Shown one piece after another: positions 53,222 to 64,000 of a stretch of 64,000 nucleotides of DNA. The notes under the pieces were generated by a model, which saw only the letters and a program-made list of their open reading frames with translations, searched no databases and was not told where the DNA came from. Both the position numbers and the translations under genes were made by a program. The DNA is taken from NCBI GenBank assembly GCA_039881145.1, contig JAYKKI010000061.1, forward strand, positions 11,816,001 to 11,880,000, read 5' to 3'. The stretch comes from Druceiella hillmani (Eukaryota > Arthropoda > Insecta > Lepidoptera > Hepialidae). Numbering within the stretch: the stretch's first letter is position 1; every line of letters starts with the position of its first letter.

Positions 53222-53442
53222 TATTATCATATCTCATTGGACTCCGCTTGAATATTAAAACATCGTCAGCTTTCCAGGTAAAATATCAGCTTCCCATTTC
53301 CAAATAATATTGTGTGGTAGCTGGGTAAAAACTTTGGTGAAGATGTCAACAATGTCTACTGATGAAGTGGCTGATTTTATATTAATATCTAAACTTCTGT
53401 AAATAAACCCCTGTGTCAAATCATCCTGATACAACTTCAATT
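53222..53442 (-). pseudogene. UGT second-exon relic (frameshifted)
   Basis: On the minus strand, after an acceptor-like TTTTTTTTAAG at 53443, the frame reads LKLYQDDLTQGFIY, then SSVDIVDIFTKVFTQLPHN and IIWKWEADILPGK. This lines up with the intact UGT exon at 40500-40722 (QQYLDKSTNGVIY, IFTKAFAKVPYNIVWKW). Just after PGK the frame is lost by one base (about 53265); the other frame continues DDVLIFKRSP, matching ENVWISKWLP. The expected GSN has become DIN. No flanking exons 1, 3 or 4 were found nearby on this strand, so this is an orphan exon of a broken or partly duplicated third UGT copy. Confidence 0.82.
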
Positions 53443-54282
53443 CTTAAAAAAAATACAAAGATGAAGTAAATGCAAAATAAAGGTAATTATTCAAAACAAA
53501 AATAAATATTTTGTCGAGTTCAATGTTTTTCTTAATTTCTTCTAGTTATTTGTGTTATTTTTATTTTCATACTTGCCATGTTTAGTAATCATACAAATTC
53601 TTGGAATAGAATTTGATAAAATTTTGATAACATTGTTATTAAATATTTTTCACATAATATATTTTATTTGCATTTATTATTCAATTTAGCCTATATTATA
53701 ACATTTATATTATACAGAAACAGAATATGAATTACTTTCAATTTTTTGTTGAAAGCAAATTCTGTAAATTGAAATTCAATATTTATGACAATCACACGTT
53801 ATATTATTGAATACTGTAAGAAATAAAAAACATTACCAAATTATTTTTATTATATAATTTTTATTTTTATTTGGAAAAATGTTCGCAGGAAAATTAATTT
53901 TGCCTATTGACATTTGTATGCATATTGATCTAGTACTGACTACAAGTTTAATAATTTCTTATGGCAAACTATACGATTGACCCTGTCGAATTTAAATAGA
54001 CTCTATTTTTGTAATATACCCTCAATTAGACTTGTCAACGACCTGATAAAATATTATAATTTTTTAAAACATTCAATTCATATTTTTTTGATTTCTTATC
54101 CGAGTTACGTTTGAAGGGATAACATTTCATTTGAGCTGAGGATAAGAAAGTGTAATTTTGAAATGTTGTTAGTAAGTCTTTAGTAACAATTATAATTCGT
54201 GATTAATGGATATTCATCATATGAATTCACATCTAAATTTATACTAATTGATATATATGTTATAAAGATAACGAAATTCTAA

Positions 54283-54334
54283 AATAGTGGAGAAAATCAA
54301 TGATAATATATATGCACCCATTTTCTCTACTATT
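54283..54334. repeat. 15-bp inverted repeat
   Basis: AATAGTGGAGAAAAT at 54283-54297 pairs with ATTTTCTCTACTATT at 54320-54334; one mismatch, 22-base spacer. Confidence 0.78.
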
Positions 54335-54343
54335 GTAACGTAA

Positions 54344-54445
54344 GTTTCTGAAAAATTTATTAATTTGCCGTGTGAAACTTATTAATTTGCCGAGTTAATG
54401 TAAAGTTTCTGAAAAATTTATTAATTTGCCGTATGAAATTTCTAT
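54344..54445. repeat. Nested tandem duplication
   Basis: GTTTCTGAAAAATTTATTAA occurs at about 54344 and again about 61 bases on; TTATTAATTTGCCG occurs three times. Confidence 0.88.
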
Positions 54446-57400
54446 ATAACAATCTATGGGGTGGAACGGCTGCGCAATTCTTGTATTCATTATTGTATAA
54501 GTGCAATCGGAATTCTTTTGTTTCTCAATTGCCCACTGACGTCTGAGAGAGAAATATGTATTTCTCCAGATTTTATGCTATTTATATTTTGTAATATTGA
54601 TTTATGAATAATGATAATTTTATTGATTGATTTAATAAAAGAATAAAAAGTCTCTAAGCAAGATTATTAAGTTATTTTAACTACTTTATATGTATATTTT
54701 TCAAATTCTATAGATAATTAAGTCAGGTAAGTAAACTTTCATCTCACTACTACAGAGTACTGTATACAAATTTCACAATGTTTTTGAGATGCAAGATACT
54801 GGAGTATCTTTCTTATAATAAACGAATATCATATTTGTAAAATAGGTAGTAAGTACCATAAGTATCAAAAACATCAGTTGAGTTTCGGTTTGTTAGATAC
54901 AATATCAGTAATTTAATAAAAAAAGTAAGATGTAACATTACTCATTATAACGTGATGTTAATGAATTTAAACGATATTTGTTGTGCATAACTAAATTTGT
55001 TACATAAAAATCATTAATTTTAGAAGTACCTTGATCATTGTTAATATGTTTTAATGTCAATTAATTTAATTTTATTATAATGGTATAATAATGATGTATA
55101 TCGAATTTGGAAACCAATATTACATATATTATATATATTCACATTAAATTTTATTTATTAACAGGTAACATTTTAGACAAATTTATGTAAAAAGGGATTA
55201 ATTAATATAATGATTTAAAATTTTTGACTTTTATAAAACAAAAATGGTAAGATTACTTAAAATTTTCATGCATAATATTAGTCTTAGATTGGTTTAACAC
55301 GTGTGATGAATTCTATTGGTGCTGGCCAACAATGGGCAAAGAGCCAGAGCATGAGATCAAAAATTATTACTCCAATAATGAAAGACGCTAATTTAACTAA
55401 AAAGAGGAAGTCACAGTTAAACTGAAACCACATTATTTAAAAGAGACAGAAATTGATATAGGGAATTTAAAACTGCGTGAATCTGTTGTCTGAAGAATAT
55501 GTAATAAATGAATTATTCAATACACCTACTTGAGTAGCAGTAAATAAGGTGAAGAAAATTGGTGTTTAAATGATCCATTAAAAAATGGAAAGGGACATTG
55601 TGCAAAGTTTTGTTAGCAATCGGTTTACTATATCGTATAAATATTGAGACTTGTATGGTAGGTCTTCGCCCCCGGTTCTATCAGCATTAGCACAATATAA
55701 AGAGAACACACTACAAATGCCAAAGTATAAACCTGCAATAATTTTAACTAAATTGGAAAACATACCTTAATTCAGAAGTTTGCAAAAGAGATGGATTTCA
55801 TTTATAGAAAAATTTTGGTGTATGTGTACCAATACTTTTGTGCAACCTTCAGGGGGCGGAATTTGAATTTTAAAAAATCTGTGAAACTATGGCTGCAGAA
55901 ATACCTCCTATTTTTATGTATATCAATCACCATCCATAAAAACCACTGAATGTCAAAAACTATTGGAAATATGTACACGTTAAGAGACAAGTGGAGAAGT
56001 ATAGAGCAGAGACAATAACTTTCAGAAAATCTAGGTAACATTAGCGTTACAAATAATTTGTTTAATTTTTAACAAAACATTGCGAAGACATTAGGATATT
56101 CTTGAAAGCATTGAACCTGACTTTGAAGAATTTGTCACGTATATTATTTTTCTTCTTCAAAAGAACATTGTGCACTAATTCAAGCCTCAGTTACTCATTT
56201 ATTTAAATAAAATACAGGCAAAAGAAATATGGTTAACATCATCAAACAGACAAGAAGCACTTTATTGCACAGAATTATTAAAAAAATTATGTTTACCACT
56301 TTAAAAGCTTTACCATTTTTGTATGTGTATACCTTATTTGCAGTGCATCATTTAAGGGTAAAGTAAGGCAAGCAATTTAATATTCTAAAGTTAAAAAAAA
56401 CATTATAAAAAAATGTTATAATATTAACTGAAAAAATGGAAACAATTCAGAAATTTACTATTCGGATGTAAAACATAAATTGTATTGGTATCATCGGTGT
56501 AAGAGCCCAAAGCCAAAAAACTGTTGTTCAAATTCAGTAGCTTTTAAAAAATGGATATAATAAACCCGAAAATATGTCATAAATAATACATGGAAAATGT
56601 GTGTGATTAAATTATCTTTGAAAATAACACAAATCGAAAACATGTGTACAGATTAGCATAATCTTCCTAACCGAATCTGATTCCAAAATTCTAATTGTTC
56701 TGTATTAAAAGATTTTGTGATGTTAAGTTTGTTTTAACTCACTTATAAAATATTTTCAAATTTATTATCTTTGGGATATAAGTATAAAAATTCACAATTT
56801 CACTTTTATAGTCATAATAAATAAATGTGAGCATTTATTTGTTATAATTTTAAAAAAAATACAATTATGAAAAATACTATTTGTTTTTTTTTCTTTCAAA
56901 TTTTATCTATATATTCCAAGTGCAACCTGGACAGAGAATGAATAGCATTCATTCTGTGGGCATGAACATATCATTTGCAGCTACGTTGAAATTGCAGATA
57001 AGTTACACACATATTTATAATTAAGAGAATATAACATTGATAATCAGCTTAAAGATTTGAACTTCAAAGTATATAAAAACAAAAATATTCATAATTTAAA
57101 TGTTGAATGCCATGGTCACGACTGATAGAACCATGAAGTGACTGGTGACCAGTGAAGTGAAGAAGACAGAAACAAAACGTCAATGTATATTCAAATATTT
57201 GTAAATCTTTCAAATATATGGTATATCCTTCAAGAGGTGGTAGGCATCAAAAGAAGTAATTGGACAATGGAGCATTGTTTTTAATTAAGTTTTTAATTAA
57301 GCTTGAGATTAGTTGATGGCTCATATATTGACAGTATTTTCATTTCTTTTTTGTATGCTTCGGCGCTATACAGATCATATTTATCTCTTAGTTTTTCTTC

Positions 57401-59249
57401 AGAAGGATACGTAATATTTCAACATAATATGTAAAATATAATAAGAAGTTCCTGTTGGTGTCAAGATTAAGTCATGTAGAATTAGCGTGGCATTTAGCCT
57501 TTTCAGTTCTGTTAAGTGAATGTCGTGGCTTGCAATATATTCATACATTGTTGACAGCAACATACTGCAGTATTAATACTAACACAGCCCGTTAAACGTT
57601 CATGCCCTTTCACTGATAACGTAAAGCCACATTATCCATTGCAGTCTAATGCAACATCTACTAGTTGCTTTAGTTAGCAGCGTGACAGTTTTACTATTTG
57701 GTAATAGTAAGTTCTAATTTTGTCAGTTTTATTAATGTACAGACAAATGAGAATGTTTTTGACCACTAAAATGTTTTTATTGCGGTTTGCTAGCTGTTAT
57801 GAATACAATTAGAATTGTATTGAAAGTCAAGACATTTTTTTAAAACAAACTTAGTTAATGTAATTTTAGTCAGCAAATTATTTAAAGTATGTATCTGTTT
57901 TAGTGATTTGATTGTTATTTTGCAAAAATCTTACGTTCTATAGATTTTTTCATCTAGACAATATAGAAGGAAAATAATATAAAGCAACTAAAATTAACAT
58001 TTCGTTTTTAATAGTATCTGACTCAAAACATATGTGTCTTTAAAATACAGTAGCAATTGATTTTCTTCATTCACTAACACAGAATAATAAACTCATACCT
58101 TAAATATACCTGTAATAGTAAGTCAATACCAATGTGACCAGAATGTGTGTCATTACAAATTAATATATTTTAGAATTCTCTTCAGATTATTTTTTGTATT
58201 CAGTACATTTAATGATCAATAAAACCATTAATATTCTTGAGCTTGATTTTGGATATTAAAATATACAACTTTAAGGTTCCTCATGAGATGTCCACTAATC
58301 AACAATACAATAGGTTGTGTGGAATCAGTAGCTTTCTCTATTTAATACATGTAAACATTTTATTTCTCAGATTCAATATTTCCTTTGTTTAATAAACCAT
58401 ATTATAAATTTTTTACAATTGTTTATTCATTTTCCTACATACTCTCTGTAATTTTCTATACTTTATTTACAAATAAATAAAGGCAGGGCCTTAGCTAGAG
58501 AAATTATTCTGAGCACATCACATAATAACAATTGTGCTATCATTCAAAGTAGTTAATTTTTCACTTTCAAAATATACCTATTATGAGAGCAAATCGTTGT
58601 ATTAGTTGTTGTCTCCTGTTTGCATTTATTTTATTAGTTTATTATTCCGAATTTCCACTTACATCTTGGCTGAAAGGTTTGTTGCTCCGTAGACTCTCAT
58701 TCAACTGAGATTTCGTAATTTACATTTTTTGAAAAAATAATATAAGTGATAATGTTCAGAACATCAAAGTCAATTCTAAAACTACAAGTTCCTAACAAAT
58801 GTATATGATCTTCATGTGCAACAAGTTTTTGCAGTTGTATTTTGAATAAAATGTGCTGGCCTTGGTGATAATTTTTCTTCCTTTAAATGAAAGAATATAC
58901 ATAGATAACAATGTACTTAATAAAAATATTCCTCCCGTGATGATCTTACCAAAAAAATCTATTTGGAAAATGCTTTTATTTTGAAGAAAGAGTTATCAAA
59001 TATTAAATTTATAACCTAATACAATCATTCTTGCTTACTTAAATTTTTTAATTTGTTTTTCTTTTTTTCTATAAGTTTGTATTTGTATTTGTTTATTCAA
59101 TATTTAATGTCGCTGATGATGGCAAGAAGTTGAATAAATTTTAACAAACAATTTATTGCAAAAAACACAATTTATATGGAAAATGTGTCTCAAATAAATT
59201 TTTGCATTATGAAATAATCGCGAGGGAAAATTATTTTTAAGTAATTTAA

Positions 59250-59250
59250 G

Positions 59251-59332
<82 letters not shown>

Positions 59333-59340
59333 TATATGTA
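59250..59340. repeat. (TA)n microsatellite
   Basis: Long TA run with one GTA interruption; it directly borders the mariner relic, in keeping with mariner's TA target. Confidence 0.96.
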
Positions 59341-59345
59341 AATAT

Positions 59346-59800
59346 CAGGTTTTCATTAAGTTTTGTCGTTCGATAAGAGATGGCGCTATTATATTCAGCT
59401 TTTTATTTTTCGAAAGATTGGTATTATTACTCCTGTTTCATGAACACATGTGGAGTTTAATGTAGATCTAGAGCAATAGGCAACACATTTGTATATTTAC
59501 AGTTGTTAAAAGTTGATGTGTCATAGTATTTATTTACCATGGAAAAAACTGAATATTGTGCAGTGATAAAAGTTTTATTTTTGGAAGGTGTAGCCCCAAA
59601 ACAAATTCATGAACAATTATTAAAAGGACTCCTCATCTTCAATTAGAACAGTAGAAAGATGGATTGCTGAATTTAAACGTTGTCGTATAAGCCTTGAAGA
59701 CTTCGGCGCTATTGCAAGTTAGGGGTCCAGAAATCGGCTAAGAAAATGTTAGCATCAGTTTTTTGGAATGCAAAAGGAATTGTCATGAAAAAAACGTGAA
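59346..59800 (+). pseudogene. mariner relic, internally deleted
   Basis: A mariner-like terminus (CAGGTTTTCATTAAGTTTTG) lies at about 59347, next to the TA run. The transposase starts at ATG 59539: MEKTEYCAVIKVLFLEGVAP then KQIHEQLL, the N-terminal helix-turn-helix. A frameshift leads to RTVERWIAEFKR-like and SLED pieces, then the protein jumps to MLASVFWNAKGIVMKK, where the first catalytic Asp (usually FWD) reads Asn. The rest of the catalytic domain is absent. Confidence 0.8.
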
Positions 59801-60081
59801 AAAGGCATAAAGTGATGAAAAAATTTTGAATTCTATTTAAAATGTTAAATAAACCATAAAACAAATTAAATAAACCATTAAATAAATATTAAAATAAATA
59901 AACCATTAAATAAATATTAAAATTAACAGGGCCTGGGTTACAGAAGAAAAAATCATTTATGTTGAGAATCATACCACTGAATACTTTATTAAATTAAGAA
60001 AAAGTACTTAAATGAACAATGTGTGTGAATAAATTAAGGAATGGATCTAAATTGATAAATCTAAATTTATAGTTTATTTGA

Positions 60082-60325
60082 TTACATAAGTTTGGTTATG
60101 ATAGATTTAATTTTTATGATGGTCAAAATTATAAGTAAAATAACTATTAACACCAAAGTGACCACATCCAACATGATATATTCAAATAGAGACATTCTCG
60201 GAGCCTGCAGATGACGAGTTCCTTTATTGCGAATGACGTATTCCGTCCACCACATAGCACGTTCTATCTCTGATTTCATATCGTCTTGTATGATTGTTGC
60301 AAGCCGTTCCATGTTGTGGCGGTAG
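60082..60325 (-). CDS. Second UGT, last coding exon (membrane anchor)
   Basis: After acceptor TTTTCTATAG, a split Ser codon opens YRHNMERLATIIQDDMKSE, then AMWWTEYVIRNKG and the anchor DVVTLVLIVILLIILTII, stop TAA at 60084-60082. It is very close to the last exon of the first UGT; the two genes are convergent. The tail is five residues shorter. A minus-strand AATAAA (60078-60073) follows the stop within a few bases, and another lies at 59990-59985. Open and undamaged, so probably a functional gene, though only its 3' half is in the window. Confidence 0.93.
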
Positions 60326-60822
60326 CTATAGAAAATTTTTTGTAGACTTTTTATTTAATTGTCTTTAAAATTAAAAATTTTTTTAACTCTTTTTCGTTTT
60401 AATTTATTTTGTATTATCATAGAAAAAGTGATGCAAATGTATATAATACATAGCAATTACTCCTTAAATCCATTTATTAACATTAATTAATCTTCGTGAA
60501 TCAGTCAGCAAAATGGAGTGATCTATTCAATTGGGACAAAAATTTGAAAATTTTGAAATTAATTAACATAATCGGCCTAAATATTTTTAGTAAGCTTGTA
60601 TTTTAAGCCCAAAATAATTTTCAATTACATTGGTGTAGATAATTTTCAATCACACTTGTAATTTTGGTAAGTCCATCTGACCATCCATCCGTTTTTCAGT
60701 TTTTCTGTCACTACATCATAGTTTCTATGGTTTCAGATGTACATAAGTAAAAATTTGCAGGTATATGTTTGATATAGAGATAGTATATTTATTAATTAAT
60801 GAACACATTTTAGAGTAGAAGT

Positions 60823-60866
60823 AATGAGTACTAAGACGTTATAAAAATGAGTACTAAGACGTTATA
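60823..60866. repeat. 23-bp tandem duplication in UGT2 intron
   Basis: AATGAGTACTAAGACGTTAT begins at 60823 and 60846, perfect. Confidence 0.88.
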
Positions 60867-61035
60867 CAATTTTTAAATTTTTGCTTCGTACATATAAAAT
60901 AAGGGTTTTCTTGTAGTCCTTTAAGTGAGGTGTCATTGTACAATCTTTAAAATGAAATTGAGCGTGATCTGTCAACTAGTGTATTTACCACAACGGTTGT
61001 AATAGATCCGACCTCCAAGTTGTTCTACTAATTTT

Positions 61036-61540
61036 ATTGAGTATGAATTAGTTGAACAAAGAGTTTGCCTTAAACTTTGTGTTTCAAACAAAATTTCTTG
61101 TGCTGAATTGTTAAAAAAGGCGAATGCTGACTGAATTATGTGGAAGACATAGACATAGAAGTGGTACAAATCGTTCACAAAGGGTCGTGAAGATCGTTTA
61201 AACCAACTTAAAAATGAAGGTGTTGCTGACTGTTTTCTTTGATTGTTGTGGTATGGTACACTTTCAATTCCTTCCGGAGGGACAGATAGTGAATAAGAAG
61301 CATTATTTGAATGTTTTGAAGTGTTTGTGTAAGAACGTTCATCGTAAGAAGCCAGATTTGTGGAAGGCCAACTCATCGATTTTGCATAATAATAATGTAA
61401 GGCACATTAACATTAGGCACATTGCTCAAAGAGCAAAAACTGCAACTAAGTACAAAGCCAAAAACTCAATTAATACCATTGACCTCTCACGCCGAATTCT
61501 TCCTGTTTCTATAACTGAAAAAACTAATGATAACTATTGA
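61036..61540 (+). pseudogene. mariner relic, internally deleted, in UGT2 intron 3
   Basis: Plus strand, opposite to the host gene. N-terminal block VEQRVCLKLCVSNKISCAEL at 61050-61110, then KWYKSFTKGRED at about 61160-61195, as in mariner helix-turn-helix regions. A jump follows straight to MKVLLTVFFDCCGMVHFQFL (first catalytic Asp in FFD kept), GQIVNKKHYLNVLKCL and KPDLWKANSSILHNNN, where the usual HHDN has lost its catalytic Asp. A decayed end YKAKNSINTID remains. The part between the two blocks is deleted, so it is inactive. It belongs to a different mariner type from the 59.5-kb relic, judging by its sequence. Confidence 0.83.
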
Positions 61541-62199
61541 AGGTGGCAAAACATCATATTTTGATGAATAAACTTAAATTTGTGAACTTTTTAATGATTT
61601 TGGGTAGTTTTTGTACAGAAAGTACAAAGAATTCCCCTCTCTAATTTTTCATCCTTGAGTTTGAAATTTATGAAAAATTTCTTGAGAATAGCTTTTAATT
61701 AATACTTTGAAGTTAAATTATTTTGTTTACCTTGTGTTAACAACTTCAGGTGACATAGATAACTAGAGACCCATGCTTTATTCCAATATGTGCTCAATTT
61801 ATTTTTTGCTTATCCAAAATATTTGATATAAAATTACAATTTTCTAGTTATTTTACAAAATACTATAAGTTTCTTTTATGAGAAATTGGATTTTTATAGA
61901 TGAGCAGAAAAACAATACAAAATTCTAAAAATGAAAATTTATTACCAAAGTAGTCACAACTGCTGTCAGTTGAAATAACATTACATGGTTACTGTGGTAA
62001 AAGAACTTTAGATAATCTGTGTTATTCAATAACATTGATATTATAAGTTTATTAGTCAACACATCAGCCTGAAACTGGTAGGTAAAAGTTTTTCACTACT
62101 TTATAATCTCACCTTAAGTATAAATTGCTAAAAAGGAAAATTTCAGAGTATCATATCAAAAACGTATACAGTACCATTGTACAGAGTACCATTAACACA

Positions 62200-62259
62200 A
62201 CAAAAGAAATAACGAAATGTACACATTATGTAATGTGTACATTTCGTTATTTCTTTTGT
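62200..62259. repeat. Perfect 29-bp palindrome with 2-base centre
   Basis: Arms 62200-62228 (ACAAAAGAAATAACGAAATG...) and 62231-62259 are exact reverse complements with only TG between. It ends about 39 bases inside intron 3 from the donor of the second UGT's third coding exon. Confidence 0.96.
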
Positions 62260-62298
62260 CGTATCTTAATTTATATATTTTTTAATTATTTTTTATAC

Positions 62299-62518
62299 CT
62301 CTTATTTTCCACAATGTTCATCAAGCTTCTTTTCAATGTGTCTTCTTCTAAAGAATTAATATCTAATCCAGTTCCGATTCCAAAATGTTCAATTAGTCTA
62401 ATATATAGAAATTGATCCAGTATCAAAGGAATTCCTACAATGGGGACTTTATTGCGAATAGCCTCATCGAGTGAATGTAGACCAGCGTGACTTAGAAATG
62501 CTTTTACGTTTGGATGAG
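62299..62518 (-). CDS. Second UGT, third coding exon (signature)
   Basis: 220 nt on the minus strand between AAATATTACAG and GAG/GTATAA, the same length and phases as the first UGT's exon. It reads HPNVKAFLSHAGLHSLDEAI then VPIVGIPLILDQ and EEDTLKRSLMNIVENK. The signature's HGG is HAG here, still allowed by the family pattern; the DQ donor contact is kept. Exons 1 and 2 are not in the remaining 1.5 kb, so they must lie beyond base 64000. Confidence 0.94.
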
Positions 62519-64000
62519 CTGTAATATTTAATCAATAAAAAAATTAAAAAATTGATTGTGAAATATTATTTACAAATATAAATTACACAGAATTTGGTTA
62601 CATTACAGAATTATAACTATACCACTTGTTAAAGTGGAATGCGAATTCGATTTCTATTAATTATGGTAAAACAATCAAAGTTTAGTGAACCTCGATAATA
62701 TTAGCGGATTTATAATCAACAAGTTGAAATCTGCAAATATTCTAGTCACAATTTTATTGGTTCGCAATGGCTTATTCTATGAGTTGCTGGGAAGAGAAGA
62801 AGATGAATATAATCATTAAAATTTTCTTGTATTCCGTCCCATTTGTAAGATACGCTGTTTCAACAATAACTGAGGCAGTATATATCACTACTGCATGCAT
62901 ACGAACATTGTATAGTGGTAATTCATAGTTTTTCTAATTTTTTAAGTATTATTTACTATTATAGACACGAAGTATTGTTAAACTTTATAAAGTATTATTA
63001 TATACATAAATTTCTTTAAAATCTCTCTGCTCATAAAGGATTACCGAAAAATCTTATGTATCATTTGCTAAGTTACACGATTTTATATTTGAATATTTTC
63101 AAGTTTTAGGGTATTCATTCTATATTTAATTTCTGTTGTGTTTTGGTTTTATGAATGTTGTCATCAGTCATAAGTGTTTAGCCATAACATAAATATTCAA
63201 TACTGGTAATTTTGACATTCTAATAGCAATAATTTGTACAGGTGAAATTAAATAATAATGTTCATTTTTACAATACTCTACGTTAAAAGAAAAAAGGGAA
63301 CCCTTATGTGTCTGTCAGAGTTATTTTTCTTAGAAACCGCTTGATGTAGAAACATGAAATTTGGTATATAATAAAACATATTAACCCACATTCATCTCGA
63401 TAGCTAACACTCAGAAATATTCACATGAAAATTTTAGAAGGTAAATTAAATTCTCGGAAATTTTTTCTTCATTTCATATATAGTGTTGTGTATAATTTGA
63501 AAAGGTATGTTATATGGGCCTCAAAAACACTTTATGTCATAATTGTATGAAGTATATTTTCAGAGATATACTGAGAGCTAAGCAGAAAATATATGCACGG
63601 CCATTATATTTAAAACTATGTAATTTAAAATTATGAAAAAATAGGATTTAAAAGCTAACGCAAAGATTGTAGGAAGTCTATAGCAAAGATTTTAGGTGTT
63701 ATAATTGATTAAATATGCACTTTTGCTTTAATGCCTCTTAAGGAAATAGTAGACAATATATTTATGATATGATAAATTAATATTTATAAATAATTTAATA
63801 GAATACTATTTTCAAATGTTTCTAAATGCCTAAATATGTATGGAATCCTTATAGCGCCAGTTCTACAGGCACTTAAAAGTGAAGATGTTCAAATTTCATT
63901 ATGTGAAATATCTTTGTTCTTTAAAAATATTGTTGTCAATACTTGTATAAACTGATCAACAGATGGTGTTAGGATAGTGTTATATGTCAGTGAAACATTG
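62519..64000 (-). other. Second UGT, part of intron 2
   Basis: AT-rich, no exon or transposon recognised; consistent with the long (4.5 kb) intron 2 of the first UGT. Confidence 0.6.

Larger units (their letters stand above)
53443..59249. other. Intergenic, no supported gene
   Basis: AT-rich. The open frames 55578-55763 and 55802-56041 (minus) were read without a match. Faint LINE-like content is possible at 56230-56350 but below what I would call. Confidence 0.45.
60326..62298 (-). other. Second UGT, intron 3
   Basis: 1973 bases, GTATAA...CTATAG on the minus strand; same position and phase as intron 3 of the first UGT. It hosts a mariner relic and a 29-bp hairpin. Confidence 0.88.

Noticed and set aside
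55578..55763. Minus-strand frame near the UGT relic as a possible UGT exon 1
   Set aside because: No ARILxxY leader, no RGHE block and no donor; not UGT.
56230..56360. Possible LINE ORF2 C-terminal fragment (KALPFLYVYTLF)
   Set aside because: Resembles a SLYIY-type motif only weakly; one short block is not support.
60972..61376. 134-residue minus-strand open frame
   Set aside because: Antisense shadow of the mariner relic, whose plus-strand frame has clear family motifs.

Overview
This window is AT-rich nuclear DNA of an animal, almost certainly an insect. The evidence is intron-containing genes with GT-AG junctions, an insect-type membrane UDP-glycosyltransferase (UGT), long (TA)n/(CA)n microsatellites, and relics of RTE and R1-type LINEs, mariner, pogo/Tigger and ZMYM1/DUF4371-type hAT transposons. 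I see no bacterial, viral or organellar genes, no tRNA or rRNA, and no CRISPR array.

Layout. 0-8.2 kb holds simple repeats, a truncated RTE-like LINE (minus strand), a decayed hAT copy and a mariner 3' fragment. 9.0-11.7 kb carries four exons of a CDIN1 (C15orf41) nuclease homologue on the minus strand, with its 5' end unresolved. 12.1-14.2 kb has pieces of an R1-type LINE in an order no single full-length element would have. 15.1-15.9 kb and 21.7-23.2 kb are two pogo/Tigger-like relics; between them, at 19.8-20.0 kb on the minus strand, is a decayed THAP-domain exon that keeps a consensus splice donor. 23.3-38.6 kb is mostly AT-rich intergenic DNA with microsatellites, fold-back repeats and one unrecognised stretch with remnant coding character near 37 kb.

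38.65-47.5 kb holds the best gene: a UGT whose four coding exons join in phase to exactly 510 codons (509 residues plus stop), with a decayed hAT element in its second intron. On the minus strand lie the last two coding exons of a second, tail-to-tail UGT (62.5-60.1 kb), whose earlier exons must be beyond the right edge. A frameshifted UGT exon-2 relic lies between the two genes at 53.2-53.4 kb. The locus is therefore a small UGT cluster with at least three copies, one of them broken. Mariner fragments sit downstream of and inside the second gene.

The most unusual bulk property is the number of short, perfect or near-perfect fold-backs (arms 14-29 bp, usually loops of 2-15 bp) with mutually unrelated sequences, plus many one-step local tandem duplications (21-172 bp). 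I did not find a convincing new multi-gene system. The points most worth a second look are the UGT with Gln at the usual catalytic-Asp position, the fold-back and duplication signature, the rearranged LINE, and the Tigger relic with an internal 172-bp duplication.
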